Source: Varroa destructor (Eukaryota; Arthropoda; Arachnida; Mesostigmata; Varroidae). Taken from it: 64,000 nucleotides of DNA. Positions 1-11,967 of the stretch are shown in pieces (position 1 is the first letter of the stretch; every line of letters starts with the position of its first letter). The stretch spans positions 29,261,341-29,325,340 of the forward strand of contig NW_019211456.1 in assembly GCF_002443255.2 (NCBI RefSeq), read 5' to 3'. Under the pieces are notes generated by a model that was given only the letters and a program-made list of their open reading frames with translations, did no database searches and was not told where the DNA came from. The translations under genes and the position numbers were made by a program.

Positions 1-2310
1 TGATTATACATCAACTGAATCATCTACTTTTGTTTGTTAACATTATTTTATTGTCGCTTATTGCACATTTTCACACTCATCCTGGAAGGCCGCCTTTACC
101 GTCTATAATACTCTCTTCTAGCCGTTGTTTATATGTTTTTAACATGTATCTATAATGTTTCGCAATATGATTTCGTTTGCTAGCATTAGTGTGGATCGGT
201 TCCCAGTGATAGATACAACTATCTCGTGTGGCAAGGGGAACGTTTCGTTTGTGATTTTAATTGGCTTAGAAAAACGTTACCTAGCGTCCCGCGCGACCCA
301 GAGACAGAATCTCCCTTTCTAATTGTTCGAGTTTTATCGAAGGAACCGTTTCTTAATTGCACACATTGATAATGCAGTCTCGGCCAAGCACCTCACTAAG
401 TACCTCGCGGTGAGCTGCACAAAGTCCAGTTTGTTAACTATGATATTTGTCCTTAATAGGCACGAACTGTTTTAGTAAAAGGCTGCCATAAATAGTTCGT
501 TTTGATGGCGTCCTTAGTTGCATATGACAGAATGGCTGAGTCATTTTCCGGTGCCAGCGCCAACTCACTTCAAACATCAGCTGACTATGCTAGAAATGGC
601 TTTTTATTAATATTTCCGAAACTGAATGTACCATTTCTGAAACTTCTAAGCACTCATCGCTTAAGTTAACCTTAATGAATATTCTTTCAATAAAATTCAT
701 TAGCAGAGTATTTTAGCTAGACACTTGCACAAATATTAAATTGCTTCAGACACTTTTTCAGTCAATCCTCTATATAAGTTTCCCCTCATCTAAAGCTTTC
801 CCAAAAATTTACTTATGAACCTTTACAGATCCCTTTTAAGTGCGTCAACAGTTCAGCTTGGCAAATGGCCCCAAGGTCTCTCCGCACGCCAGCTCTTTCC
901 GTTTGAAACACGATAAACAAATCAACGTAGATCTCTTACAAGTGACTATAGAACGCTAATGGCTCAACGAACTAAGCGATTGATTTCTTATCCACACAGT
1001 AGTATTGGACGTTTTTTGCTTCCTTTTATACGCGCCAACGCAGCCCCCAAGTATTCCGCTGAGAGCTATTACGACGTAGTCAGTAAATTATTATTATTAT
1101 TATGATGTTTTTCCTTGAGATTAATCTATGAATGTTATATTTTTATTGTTTGAACATGCTATTCCGTTATTATCCCGTTGTGGCTATCTTAGGAGGAGAA
1201 GACAGGCAATGCATTTCCCCGCAAACGATGAGGGAGAGCGGCGACAGAGGTCTACACAAAACGAACTAATGAATATATTTTCGGAAGGGCCTTCATATCC
1301 TACGGCCAATAAACAATTTTGTGTTACTTAGCGAAGACAAACAGGGAAGCGGGTTTAGGAAAAATTTAAAATGTATCATTATAAATGGCTCACAAATGCA
1401 GTGTTCCGTTGGGTTTCTTTGGTCACACCTTTCTCGAATTCAACCGCAGACCAAAGCTGCCTTTATATACCAACTTGCGAGAAAAGTCGGACTTGGCTTC
1501 GTGGATGGTTTCATTTTAGCCTTATACGAAACAGAATCAAAAAACTATTTCATTTTAAACCTGCACCTTCTATCAGTGTCTGTGCCTCTGTTTAGGGACG
1601 TCCGAACAAACTCTTCAAATATTCTCTCTATCGACAGCGCGCTAGCACTCCTTCGCGCCTCTCTGCCTGCGAACCCTGTGGCGGCAGCAGCACGTCTCTG
1701 CGTCAGATACGGCCAGCGACTCTTCGCCGAAACGCTAGTATTGCTATCAAGTTTCTTTCCATGTCTACGGTACGGGGCAAGCATCATCATCAGGTGAGCT
1801 AGCGGTGATGTCAACGAAATGTTCACCGGAGCGTAAAACGTACGCAATTTAAAATCGATACGAAGTCCTGCCTCATACCTCATTGAACGAGCGCCTGCAA
1901 ACCAAAGCACTAGCGCCAGTTTTTACGGTAACGGGAAAAACGGATCAACATATATAACTTCGGCTTTTAAAAGTTTCCATGCATTGATACTGCTGTAGCC
2001 GTACAGGTGTAAAGATGACATCGGTTGTTTATGAGTTGTTGCAGGCTGTTAATGATCAAAGCCACTCGGTGAAATTTAAAGCTTTACAAAGATAGCATAA
2101 GGCTAGCGAAGAGCTTTAGAAATCTGTCGAATTAAATGAATTGTAAATTGCGCGTTGTCATGAAACGTTCGGTAGGTGCTGACATTCAGAAGTTTTCTAA
2201 TTTTTAGAAAATTTAGTATAATGGCTAATGGTTTTATGAAATACGTTTACGAAAACATGCTTACTCGCTACTTTCAAACAGACTAAAGCTGAATACTTTC
2301 CCATAATATT
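1..2310. other. non-coding stretch, no gene recognised
   Basis: AT-rich sequence with an (ATT)n microsatellite at 1087-1104 (about six units). Both strands stay open across 1545-1800, where composition turns GC-richer. Neither translation resembles a known family, and the open lengths (158 and 121 codons) are what chance gives in 64 kb. A small stem with 8-bp arms and a 3-base loop sits at 2193-2211. Confidence 0.6.
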
Positions 2311-2400
2311 TTAGTGGATTATGTATTTGCCTATGAATCTTAGAACTACCTGGCGGTCCAGGTTCGAATCCGAACAGAGACACGCTTTGTTTTCTTTTTG
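2311..2400 (+). repeat. tRNA-like unit (pseudogene or SINE head), copy 1
   Basis: An A-box-like start (TTAGTGG at 2311) is followed 50 bases later by a perfect B-box, GGTTCGAATCC, at 2361-2371. T-runs at about 2389-2399 would act as a Pol III terminator. The ends do not form a 7-bp acceptor stem and the anticodon stem keeps only about 3 pairs, so this is not a working tRNA. It shares the opening TTAGTGG, a GTATT step and an ATCTTA(A)GAACT centre with the minus-strand unit at 45868-45948. I read it as a decayed tRNA copy or the head of a tRNA-derived SINE; a tRNA-Ser/Leu-type origin is possible because of the extra bases before the T arm. Confidence 0.45.
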
Positions 2401-5400
2401 GGGAGCCAGCTATTCTGCCGCATCGAATGTAAATTTCAAAACGTTTATATTGCAAAGCTGAGAACGATGTGTTGAACCATAAGCTTAAAAGCTCGATGGC
2501 CATAAAAATTCTTATTAGAATATAATATAGTTGGGCCTTTTTTGTCATATTATCCTTTCGAAAAAGCTTAGATAGTAAAACCGCACACATCCACAGTGGT
2601 TGGGCTAGCGCTTCAAGAAAGAGGTAGTGTAATTAGTTCTGCTATATAGAGCAACAATTTAATCTAAATAGGTGTATATTTCTCTCATGGATAAAATCAA
2701 TCAACTTTGCTTCACGAATGTTCTTCTAAAGGTTATTTGAGTGCAAAAAATTAAGCCCTATTTTTCTGCTGACTGGACCATTCATCCCAATATTTCATCA
2801 TTTGATTCTGGCTTTTTGAAGGCCAGTTTATATCTAGCACCTCCTACAAACTGAAAATACTGCAGGAGATTGGCAATGGGGAAGCATCCATTCCACTGAT
2901 AGCAAGACATTCAGTCACAACACATTTGACAAACTTTCATATATCCCAAGGGCTTAGGTACCGCCATTGATATACGTCCGTCGGGGTTCACCCGGCCATA
3001 GTTGACTTCGGGCTAGCTAACGTTACCCTTCATTCTAGCTGTTCTCTGAAAATTAGCACGTAGTGAATGTGTGCAGATGCCGGTGCGCCAACCAACCTCA
3101 GGGGATGCTCTGGGGGGTCACAGATAGGCCGCTAGGTTGGAGCAAATTAAGGTGTCCGAAGGGAGCTAAGGTATTAGCGGTAGGTGGTGTTAGGCCATCG
3201 TTCATCATGTGGCTTAGATGTGTCCACCGACCATCTCGATGGCCAGGAGTGCCTCTTACCCGCCTCTGGTAGTGCTGTGTGAAAAGCTACGGCATAGTGG
3301 CCCATAGGCCCGACAACATATACTGCTTCGATCGGAATATGTTCCTCAAGTAAAAACACACTCTGGACCTGTAGGCCAAAATTCCAGTAATATAACGTAC
3401 TACCTGCAACAGCGAAGAACTACTATAGCTAGAAAGTAGCTGGGGTGGCAGGCTGGGGGGAGGGGGTGCAATAGGAGAGTGCGCGGTGAGCCATATAAGG
3501 CAATATTTCCAGCCATGTTGTGTCCAAGATTGTTGAAAGGTCGTAGTACCCGTAAAACCTTGGTACAAGCAGTAAGTGAAGAAATCTGCGTGTTGTGATT
3601 ATCATTTTTGTACCACCGTCCCCAGCACGTGCTGTTATAAAGGTCTTAGACTGGCGTATAGCCTGAGGAACGGGCAGACGGACACATTGTAAAAATTACA
3701 ATAACAATACACATTAAAGCCACTTCTAAGCTAAAGGTCAGCCGTTATTATTTCCGCTATTGATCAAAGCGTGCAAGCGTCGGATGCATGAAACGCTAAA
3801 AAGCTTTCTTGCATCCTATAATATTTCTAATTTCCAAAAGCTAGAAGTTTTCCATTTCTTTTTGCAGAGGTCGGATACCATACGCCTGTTACAAGGCCTG
3901 AAAGGTGCTAACTTAGCTCTTAATCGTTGAGATTCTCGGCGCTGTTTACAGGCCGCTTTTCTGGTTTCATAGAGAAACGCAAGACTTTTACCCGTTTTGC
4001 ACTCGAGCCACTTGCGTGAAAATGCTACGGGTATTTATCTATGCAAGTATAAACGACAGACAGCTTCAGTCAATACAGATCCCATCGAAACCTATTGTTC
4101 ATTCGCGCTTTTCAGGTAGAAATAAAAAGTTTTCGGCCTTCTGTTCCATGAGTGGCTGCTCTCTACTCGAAGTAAAGCAGATACAGTGTGTTTCGACGCA
4201 GGACAAAGCTTAGTAACGTAGCAATCGGATAAATTGGTGCTGTGATATGAGATAGATGTAGACGGTAGTGGCATTTGTGGTCGCAGAAGCAGAAGGAGCT
4301 CTGTGGTATCTCAAAGCGTGCTTTTAGAAAGAAGCTGAGTTGACGTCGACGCCGTCGAAGGAGACAACTTGCACAGATGAACACAAGCAAGACAATAAAG
4401 GGAACTAACGTGCTGGAGGCTAAAAAAAAAGGTAGAAGCCTTTTTCTCGCCCGCTTCCTAAGTAGCATATGAGGAATTCTTTACTGACAGGCGTTAGCTT
4501 GTGTAAGGAAGGTCTGCTAGGCAGATCCATCTAATTTGAACACTATGGCGGGGAATGCGTCACTTCGGCTATCAGTTTTTGTGGTTGTCAACGCAGAATC
4601 AAGCTCGAGTATACCCCCAAGTCACGTCACCTGCATGAATACCTATGTTTAAACCAAAGAAAAAATAACTCAAGGTAATGGAAAAACTCATGTTGTCTGA
4701 AATAATAATGCTGTTTTTTCAATGATACCTTCCATATGTTGTTTATAATATTTTTAGCCTTTTAAATTGTAGTTTTGATCTGAAAGTAGTTAAAGAAGTT
4801 CTTAATATTTTCTAGTCGCTACAAATGAACCTATTTTTAGCAAAATTATTTAAGATTCATAGGGCATACATGTTTATGTTTCATATAAATTTAACATGTG
4901 TTTTTATAATAGAATAATCATTTTCCAATAGCTTAGCACTCAAAGGAGGTTTTAAAACTTCCACTAGTGCCTTCATTACAAAGCAGTGGCATAGAACAAT
5001 CCGGGGAACAGGTTAAAGGTGACGCGAAGAATGAAGGATACAGGGACGAGAGTTACAAAATGCCCTTAGGTCATACGCTAACGACCAAATGCGAAAGTCA
5101 AACAAATTAAGGAGCTTAACGCGCGGAACCAAATTTGTAGGATAAGCGTTTGTTGAGGTTATGCTAATCAGACTACAACAAGACAATGATTAGTTCTATC
5201 AATTTGATTGAACAGTTTATGCAGTATAGCAACTCGAACGGAGTGTATGAGGTCCAATTGGGAAAAAACCACAGAAGGGCTTTTAATATTGGTAAACAAT
5301 GCTTGCCAGCCCCACTCAGTCTTTAAGGGATGAAGCAATCAAGAAATATTCTAATCTGTACATTACGGGGTATAATGTGAGGCAACAGGTAAAGGCATGT

Positions 5401-5638
5401 TTGAATTTTTTAATGAGTGTAAGTAAAAAAGCTAAAAACAGAAATTAACGAGTTAGTTTAGCGATCTGGCTTAATGTTTGCCCCAATTAGCAATACTTTA
5501 CACCATCTGCCACAATCAGATTATTTGCGAGACTTCGAGCCCCGCATGCTTGTTAAAATTTTCGATTATAAGGCAGCAAACGACAAGCTAAAATCCATAT
5601 TATAGCAGAATCTTGTGCGCACGCTGGTAGTGCCAAAG
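2401..5638. other. non-coding stretch, no gene recognised
   Basis: The part 2940-3570 is GC-richer and breaks into short frames on both strands. It may be an old degraded insertion, but no terminal repeats or protein motif can be named. A G-rich run lies at 3440-3467 (separate entry). The rest, to 5638, is AT-rich and holds nothing I can identify. Confidence 0.5.
3440..3467 (+). other. G-rich run, possible G-quadruplex
   Basis: Tracts of 4, 6 and 5 guanines lie within 28 bases, with GG steps between them, enough to supply four G-tracts on the plus strand. Function unknown. It stands out from an otherwise AT-rich surround. Confidence 0.4.
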
Positions 5639-5709
5639 TTGTGATGTCACAATCCGAAGAAAGCGTCATCCCCAAAAAGCGAGGTTGCATCTCGCAACCT
5701 TCGACGCTT
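5639..5709 (+). other. palindrome followed by two-part stem-loop
   Basis: TTGTGATGTCACAA (5639-5652) is a near-palindrome with a CRE-like centre. Just after it, AAGCGTC (5661-5667) pairs with GACGCTT (5703-5709), and inside that pair AGGTTGC (5682-5688) pairs with GCAACCT (5694-5700) around a 5-base loop. Left and right arms are separated by an uneven internal loop. A TTTT run follows at about 5713. It could be a small structured RNA or a protein-binding site; no family was recognised. Confidence 0.35.
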
Positions 5710-6805
5710 GTCTTTTAAACCAGCTAGCTGCAATGCGAGACCAATCTATCTTTAGAATGTTCCTGCCTCAAAGTAGTTGTTCCTTGTCAACATCGTCCGA
5801 CTCAACCTATCTTGTGCCTCGGCTTTACTTCTAATTTTAACCCTAAAACCACTCACAAAAATCAGGTCATACTATGGTTACTATGTGGCGTTAAATGGTT
5901 TCTAAAGTTTCGAATTTTGAGAAATAATGAAGAACGGAATATATCGGAAAGACACGACGAGTGATACGCTGATAGATGCATGACATTGAGCGTCTGCAGC
6001 ATGCTGCTATTTCCTCTTCCTATCCCATCCTTTACAGAAAAAGGACAACAGCTTCCTTTGTTACCTATCGCTTCTGTGAGGCCCTGCTTTATATCAGCAA
6101 TCGAGCGAAAGCTCTGCATCGTTGTTATCGAAGTGGTGTAGCACTGAATGGGAAATCCCTCTAAACATCGCAGGGAATCGTCGGGCCTGATTGTCGCAGC
6201 GTAAGTCATGTTCCACTAGTCACATTCACCGTGCGAACGACGACAGGGACCACAATAATTTCGCGCCGCCTGTCCGCGTGCCTGATTTTTTCAGTCAAGA
6301 AAATAAGCGCTCTGCCGTCATCACTGTGTTGTGTCGATGTATCAGCTGAGGCAGTGTCTTCTATCGCCTGAGATAAATAACAATGCGACTTACGAGAGTG
6401 CTGAAACAAACGATATGAATAGTAGTACTCAACTTATTTCTAGATCAGAGGAAAAACGCAACGAAAGAAGCAGGGAGAAACTGTTGATTATGTTTACGCA
6501 ACAAAGACTCGAAAAATGGAACTGAAATAGTATAATAACTATATTCAGTTTACATTTCATAATGTAGGTATCTAGCAGGGTAACAACTTATTTATATGCT
6601 GACGTATACTGTTTACTTGTGTTTAAAATGTTAATGTTTGGTAATTAATAGATGGACGAAAAACAAATTTTAGCTAGCGTGTTCAAGATGAGATTAGAAC
6701 TAGTAGGAAAAAAGTCGAGGAATTATCTAGAATTGATTGATATAAGGTTGATTTTTGAACATTTACGTATCTACAGAGCCTCGAGTTAAGTTACGTCCAA
6801 ACCTA

Positions 6806-6849
6806 CTACTTAAAAAGCGCCTACTTAAAAAGGCCTGTACTTATAGGCC
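6806..6849. repeat. short minisatellite, three 14-15-base units
   Basis: CTACTTAAAAAGCGC, then CTACTTAAAAAGGC, then a diverged CTGTACTTATAGGC, in tandem. The first two units differ by one base and one deletion; the third is looser. Confidence 0.6.
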
Positions 6850-7688
6850 TTGCTCTTAAAATTTGAATGATTTCTTTGCAAAGATTTGAGTCAGCTTTAT
6901 TGATATAGCAAAGGGTTTGATTACAGTTAGACCTGTGAGATCAAGAATCGTTCACAGATAGATTGATTTGGAAAAAAGTCGTGTCTCATTAAATAGCGTA
7001 GATAGACAATGGACTTCCTTATTTTTAAAGATGATAGGAATCGTGACCGGTTGCCGTAACTAACCAAATATTTGTGAGGCAGTGAAATAGGTTGTGGGTG
7101 TCTCCAAGGCCATCTATCAACTGGGTCTAATCTTAACCGTTGATAACAAAGAAGCTCCTTAATAACAACAAAAAGACAATGGGTAATAGAGTCGCAATAG
7201 CAACAACGCGGACTTTTTCTGTTACGACCTTATATAGCGGGGGTGGAGCGCCTTGAAGGCACTTCAAATATATGCGACCAAAAAGTTAAATGTAAATTGG
7301 AATAACCGAAATGGGCGCTTTCATTCAGCCATAACGAATTTAAAAAGCCTTAGCCGAGTAACGAAATAGATAAGTGAACGTTTAACAAACAACTGCATAG
7401 GGCTTCAAATAATTACACTTCGTGAATTCTAACTCCACTTTGAGATGATATATTTCGAAAATTGTTTTCTGGGCAGCTTAAATATATTTTGGAAGCTGCC
7501 TATTTCTACTGCTGCTAACGGCTCAAATAATTTATTTCACCCATATTTTTTAGCAATCCGCGATCTTTGTTTCTACATAGACAGAGGAATCAGTTAACGA
7601 AAAGTGTCGTGCTGGCTATCGAACTTCTGAGCTTGAGACAAATGCTCTGTAGGCAAAGTGCTCGATTATATTCATGAGGAAAAATCTA

Positions 7689-7702
7689 TTTTTTTTTTTT
7701 TT
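7689..7702. repeat. poly-T run
   Basis: Fourteen consecutive T. It could be a reverse-strand poly-A tail of a retroposed sequence, but no insertion body is visible beside it. Confidence 0.7.
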
Positions 7703-10504
7703 ACAAGACAGATGCTGAAAGGCAAGCAGCATTCGAAAGATAAGTTCGATATCATCACCTAATTTACGAATAGGTACCATAATATAGATTCCTCCCTTAA
7801 GGGATATGCTTTTTGAAATTTTACTGAAAAACGAAAAAGCGTGTATGAATATTGTCACGATATCGAGTAATTTACCGCAGCGTTCGTAAATGGCCCCAAA
7901 AAAGAAGGGATCGAAACTCAGGGCTATCGGTTACAGATGGATGTTTGAATCAATTCCGCTTCATGCGCCTCGTTCTTCCCTAACGCTGCGGGTATTGAGA
8001 AGTGTCAGCAGTGTTGCAGTCCCCTGGGGAATATGGGGAAGAAAAGTTCGCCGTTTCTTAGATACACTCTCAATCTACCTTTTTGACTTAGTCTTCGCAA
8101 AGTAATCTAAATAACTCGATTTCTACAAGTGTATCAACTGGGAAATTCAATGAATCTTTGTCTCTTTCAATGGAGTGCAGGACGTTTTGGCCATTCTACG
8201 AAGTTCGTTTTGCTATTTACACTTACAGCTTCCTATGCGACCAAAGTATACTCCCAATAACTTTCAACAAAGCTCAAGGCTTGGAGCTGGACCAGAACTT
8301 GAGCCAGAGGAAATCCAAAAAAAATCTCCAATGACAAGAAGCTGAGATCAATTAGAAGCTCGTACAATTTGTGGTTTTCAGACAAAACGAGACTACGTCC
8401 TTTCATTTGATACGCAATACAGTCATCTAGCGCTGGTCAAAATGTGAAGCTATAATAGATCGTAGCAAATTAGATGTAATCAACATTACGAGCGCCTATC
8501 GTTGATATCAACCGAAACCTCTAGCTGATGGCTGCTGATAGAATCTCCAACTAAACTGTATGAGTTTCCGTTTGGCCTTTCTACTGCGAGAGTCAAAGGG
8601 GCCGGTAGAGAGGCGATCTTTAGATGCAGAGCTCAATATCAATTTGTTTTAGTTCGACGATACACACGCTACCGGGATTATTCGAAACGACGAGTGTTGC
8701 GCACCCTCACGGCGGCGCCTGAAGTGTACAGTAGCGTCAACAGCAGCAGAGTTTGCGTCCTAATCATTTTTGATGGCGTTGCTACGACGATGATGATGAT
8801 AATTATCGTATACATTATATAAACATATTTAATGATGAAATTGGAGAAATGGCAGAGAGCCTACTTTTCTGCTGATATGTATTCTGTACATCAGCGTACG
8901 TACCGTGGCGTCTGTTTGTACTGAAAACTACCCGTAGAATAATGATAAAAAATATCGTCCTCATCTACTACTGCTGTTACTAAATCGGACTGTGTTTGAA
9001 TTAACAAACAGTAAGCTAAAAACTACCTCTGGTGTGAACTGTTGTTATTGAAAATGTGTTGTGTTGTTAAACAATTTCAAGGCATATTCACCTATGTATG
9101 ACCTACGATATTATCTATGAATTGCAGGTGTCGTCATGATTTGCGTTTGCAAATTTTTAGAGACCTAGTAGCAGTACCACTTGTGGCGATCCATCAATTT
9201 TCCACGGTTGGGGCTATATCCAACAGCTAATGACACCACGTCCTGGACAAAAAAGGGGCCTTCCCCACTATTCGTCGCTGGGTTTGCTTTCCAACTATGC
9301 ACTATTGATAGAGCAAAGCATGCCTACACACAGGTACCGAATTCAACCCAGCCCGCGCTGTAATGTTTGACAGCTTTGGTTCACATCGAGACAATCGGGC
9401 ATCCATTGATCACCGGCTCATCCCTATAAGCTACAGAGACAGTTTGACTAGTGTGGCTGCGCTTTGTCTATGTCTATGTCTAGTATATCGCGGGCCAAAG
9501 CCATTATTTCCTGATTATCTTTTGACAGTTTCATGACCGTCCATTTCCTCATGCCCGTGTCCCATCGCTAATCGTTTTACTTTCAAAGAAACTGCTACTC
9601 CTCATGCATCCATGGACTGTTGGATTTAGAACTCGACAAGAAGGATGCAATCAGCAGCATACGATATCATTTCATGTAGCTCGCGTTTTATCCAGGTGGG
9701 TCCACAATGCCGTAGTAGGAAAGTATAAACTTACACGATCCAGTGGCCGAACTGATTTCGGATGAGCTTGTAAAGTCAGAAAACTCATGGTTAACCCAAG
9801 TATGTTATGAGTTAATGTCTGTTAACTTCTAAATAGAACCTTCAGGATTAAAGGACAGCCTTTGGATGTAAGCTCATGTGTTATGCACTGATATAAACTG
9901 GGTTTGCTAAACTCAGCGCTATTTTTTTAAGTTTACTTAGATTGACAGTATATTTAGGGACTAGGTATAGGATATTAAGACAAAGCAATGTGTCTATTTG
10001 TCTATCAGAATGTGCCCTGCTGAAGTGATCTAAATTTGCCCCTTTACATTTTACAGTTTTATTTATATTCAACTGTATAAAAGCTGGCGGAGAACACGTT
10101 CGTCTTACTTCTCGCAGAGTCTTTAGACCGGCTCTATTTCTGCTGGCAGTTTATTTAGACCCGAAAGGAAAGTGTTTTACTCATTACATTATCCAGAATA
10201 AAGCTGGTTATTTAATTAATTGAAGAAGCTACGCAAAAACCCTTTGTGAAGGATAGTTAGTACAAGCAAAACGCCCGCACCTTATGGCATATCCTTACAG
10301 CTTTCTCGTTCATGGGCAGTATTTTTCTGCCACGTGTTGACAAGCCCGTACATGCCATCGGTAACTGCGTACTCATTTTTCAACACTTCACTCATTCGAC
10401 TTTTTAGCCTCGTTGTGTGCGCTATCGTCACGAAAGTTGACATATTATGACTTCAGGCGCTTGTGAACAAAAATTTATAGCTATATATGCACTTTTCCGT
10501 CACC

Positions 10505-10641
10505 TCATGAGTTTTTAGTGGACGAAGGTATAGAAGATAAGACAGCTGGTGGAAAGGACCAAGGTCGGTCGGCCTCCTCGACATTGTAAGCTGCGACAAG
10601 CCGTCTCAGTCCCGGAGTGAGCAGAACGCGCAGATGGTAAC
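10505..10641 (-). CDS. candidate terminal exon, unknown protein
   Basis: On the minus strand a good acceptor (GCTTTTTCAG just before 10641) opens into a GC-richer stretch. In one frame this reads 45 codons, beginning YHLRVLLTPGLRRLVAAYNV, to a TGA at 10505. The rise in GC exactly at the acceptor is what an exon edge in an AT-rich genome looks like. Against it: a second frame also stays open for about 42 codons, no protein family was recognised, no AATAAA follows closely, and no partner exon was found upstream. It could equally be chance or an untranslated exon. Confidence 0.2.
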
Positions 10642-11841
10642 CTGAAAAAGCTTTTTTTGATTGAACAAAAACCTTGTTTCGACTCTCTATTGTTCCCATT
10701 GATTTTAAGACCCTTATTATAGAATTAGCAGCGTTTATTTATTCTATACAGCCTGCGTTCTGCTGTTCGCAACGATCTCAACTAATTAAGTTAGTTCTGA
10801 ACTCTTGAACAAAAAATAATACACTTTAAAATTAAACGATGTGTTAATTAGACAAAAAAGACGGCAATGGACACATGGCGCAGGTTTTTTTTTTAATAAT
10901 ATTAGCTTCATTTGGGAGTGACGAGAACCAAAAGGATTAGAAGCTCATCATGAACTCGATCAGAGTGACTAGTAGTTTTGGTTAGCTTCATTTGTCAATT
11001 ACATATTTGTGCAAAGGGCTCACGTTGTTAACACAGGAATTGAGAGTGAGAATGGCCTAGAAAAGCCCCGTTTGTAGATCATTTCGGTAACTATGCCGCC
11101 AGAGGTGATGTTTGAGTCGCTGTTAGAAGGCGCGAGCTTCGAATGGGAAACAGGCTGCGATTATTCATTAATCATACTTAAGGGTACTTCTCATAGATAA
11201 TCACGTGTTTGGTACTTGGCCTACCGTTGCTTTCTTGAGCGCCTGAACGAGGCCACAGTGAGCCAAATAAATAGAGCTTACAATTCACAAGAGTTTGAGT
11301 TTTGTATTTCCTAAACTATCCTTTTCATCAAACAAATTAAGGCTTTATTAGTTTTAAAGTAATATAGAATTGTTTACTTTAATTTTCGTCATTCAACCCA
11401 ACGTACTAGATCTTCGTTATGTCTATTTAACTCCCATGTGCTAGTAAAAAAATACGTAAGCGTGCCTTGTCGATCTTTCACTTCATAATCAGACGGAACA
11501 GTCGGAGTGAATCAAATTACTGTTGGAACGCTCGCAAAAAACGCCGATTCTAGTACCCTCTGCTGGGTTAAATTCCGCGATGTTTTTATTCCTTAGTATG
11601 CGTTTCCTTCTGATTTAACTTTTCGAATTTCTAGCTTTAACCGAACAGACGATCATCAACGGCTTAGTTTTTAAATAAACTCAGTGACGGTTACGTCAGC
11701 AACGTGCCTTGTATCTAAAAAGGCCAAAACTCACTGATTTATTGACCGACGCCTTGAAATGCGCCCTGCATGGTCGGAAGGAGAGCGGCTTGCTTTTGCA
11801 GTAAAGCTGAACCTCGACCACCAAAAAATGTTACTACTTAC
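10642..11841. other. non-coding stretch, no gene recognised
   Basis: AT-rich sequence. If the two neighbouring minus-strand candidate exons belonged to one gene, this would be the intron between them: the donor is at 11841 and the acceptor just right of 10641. The joined phases do not agree simply (phase 0 donor, two leftover bases at the acceptor), so the link is not supported. Confidence 0.4.
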
Positions 11842-11967
11842 ATCTTTCAGACTTTCTTCATGAACCATCTGTCGCTCCGTTTTAATAAGAACATTATTTT
11901 TATCCACTACATATCGTCCGTAGTCTGAGGCGGTTCTCATAAAAATGGTGCTCGAACGGGTATGCAT
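11842..11967 (-). CDS. candidate first exon, unknown protein
   Basis: From an ATG at 11967 the minus strand reads 42 codons to a strong donor (GAT|GTAAGT, intron starting at 11841), phase 0. The peptide is hydrophilic and coding-like, with runs such as GRYVVDKNNVLIKTERQMVH. An in-frame stop lies three codons upstream of the ATG, which fits a first exon or an exon with a nearby acceptor. No family was recognised. The frame continues through the putative intron to 11731, so the donor is not forced. Low confidence. Confidence 0.22.

Larger units (their letters stand above)
5710..10504. other. non-coding stretch, no gene recognised
   Basis: Contains a three-unit minisatellite at 6806-6849, a 14-base T run at 7689-7702, a (GAT)n run at 8788-8801 and a short (TCTATG)n run at 9465-9482. 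A TATAAAAG box lies at 10076-10083 on the plus strand, but no open frame or initiator follows it, so I do not call a promoter. Confidence 0.5.

Noticed and set aside
1321..1797. 158-codon plus-strand frame
   Set aside because: Opens with a non-ATG codon; the minus strand is open over the same stretch; no motif.
2940..3570. Possible retroelement relic; one frame contains VDFGLA, which resembles a kinase DFG motif
   Set aside because: The match is six residues, without any other kinase motif, and the frame is broken within 20 codons. No terminal repeats or polymerase motif were found.
10076..10083. TATAAAAG box on the plus strand
   Set aside because: No initiator or open reading frame follows; such octamers are common in AT-rich DNA.
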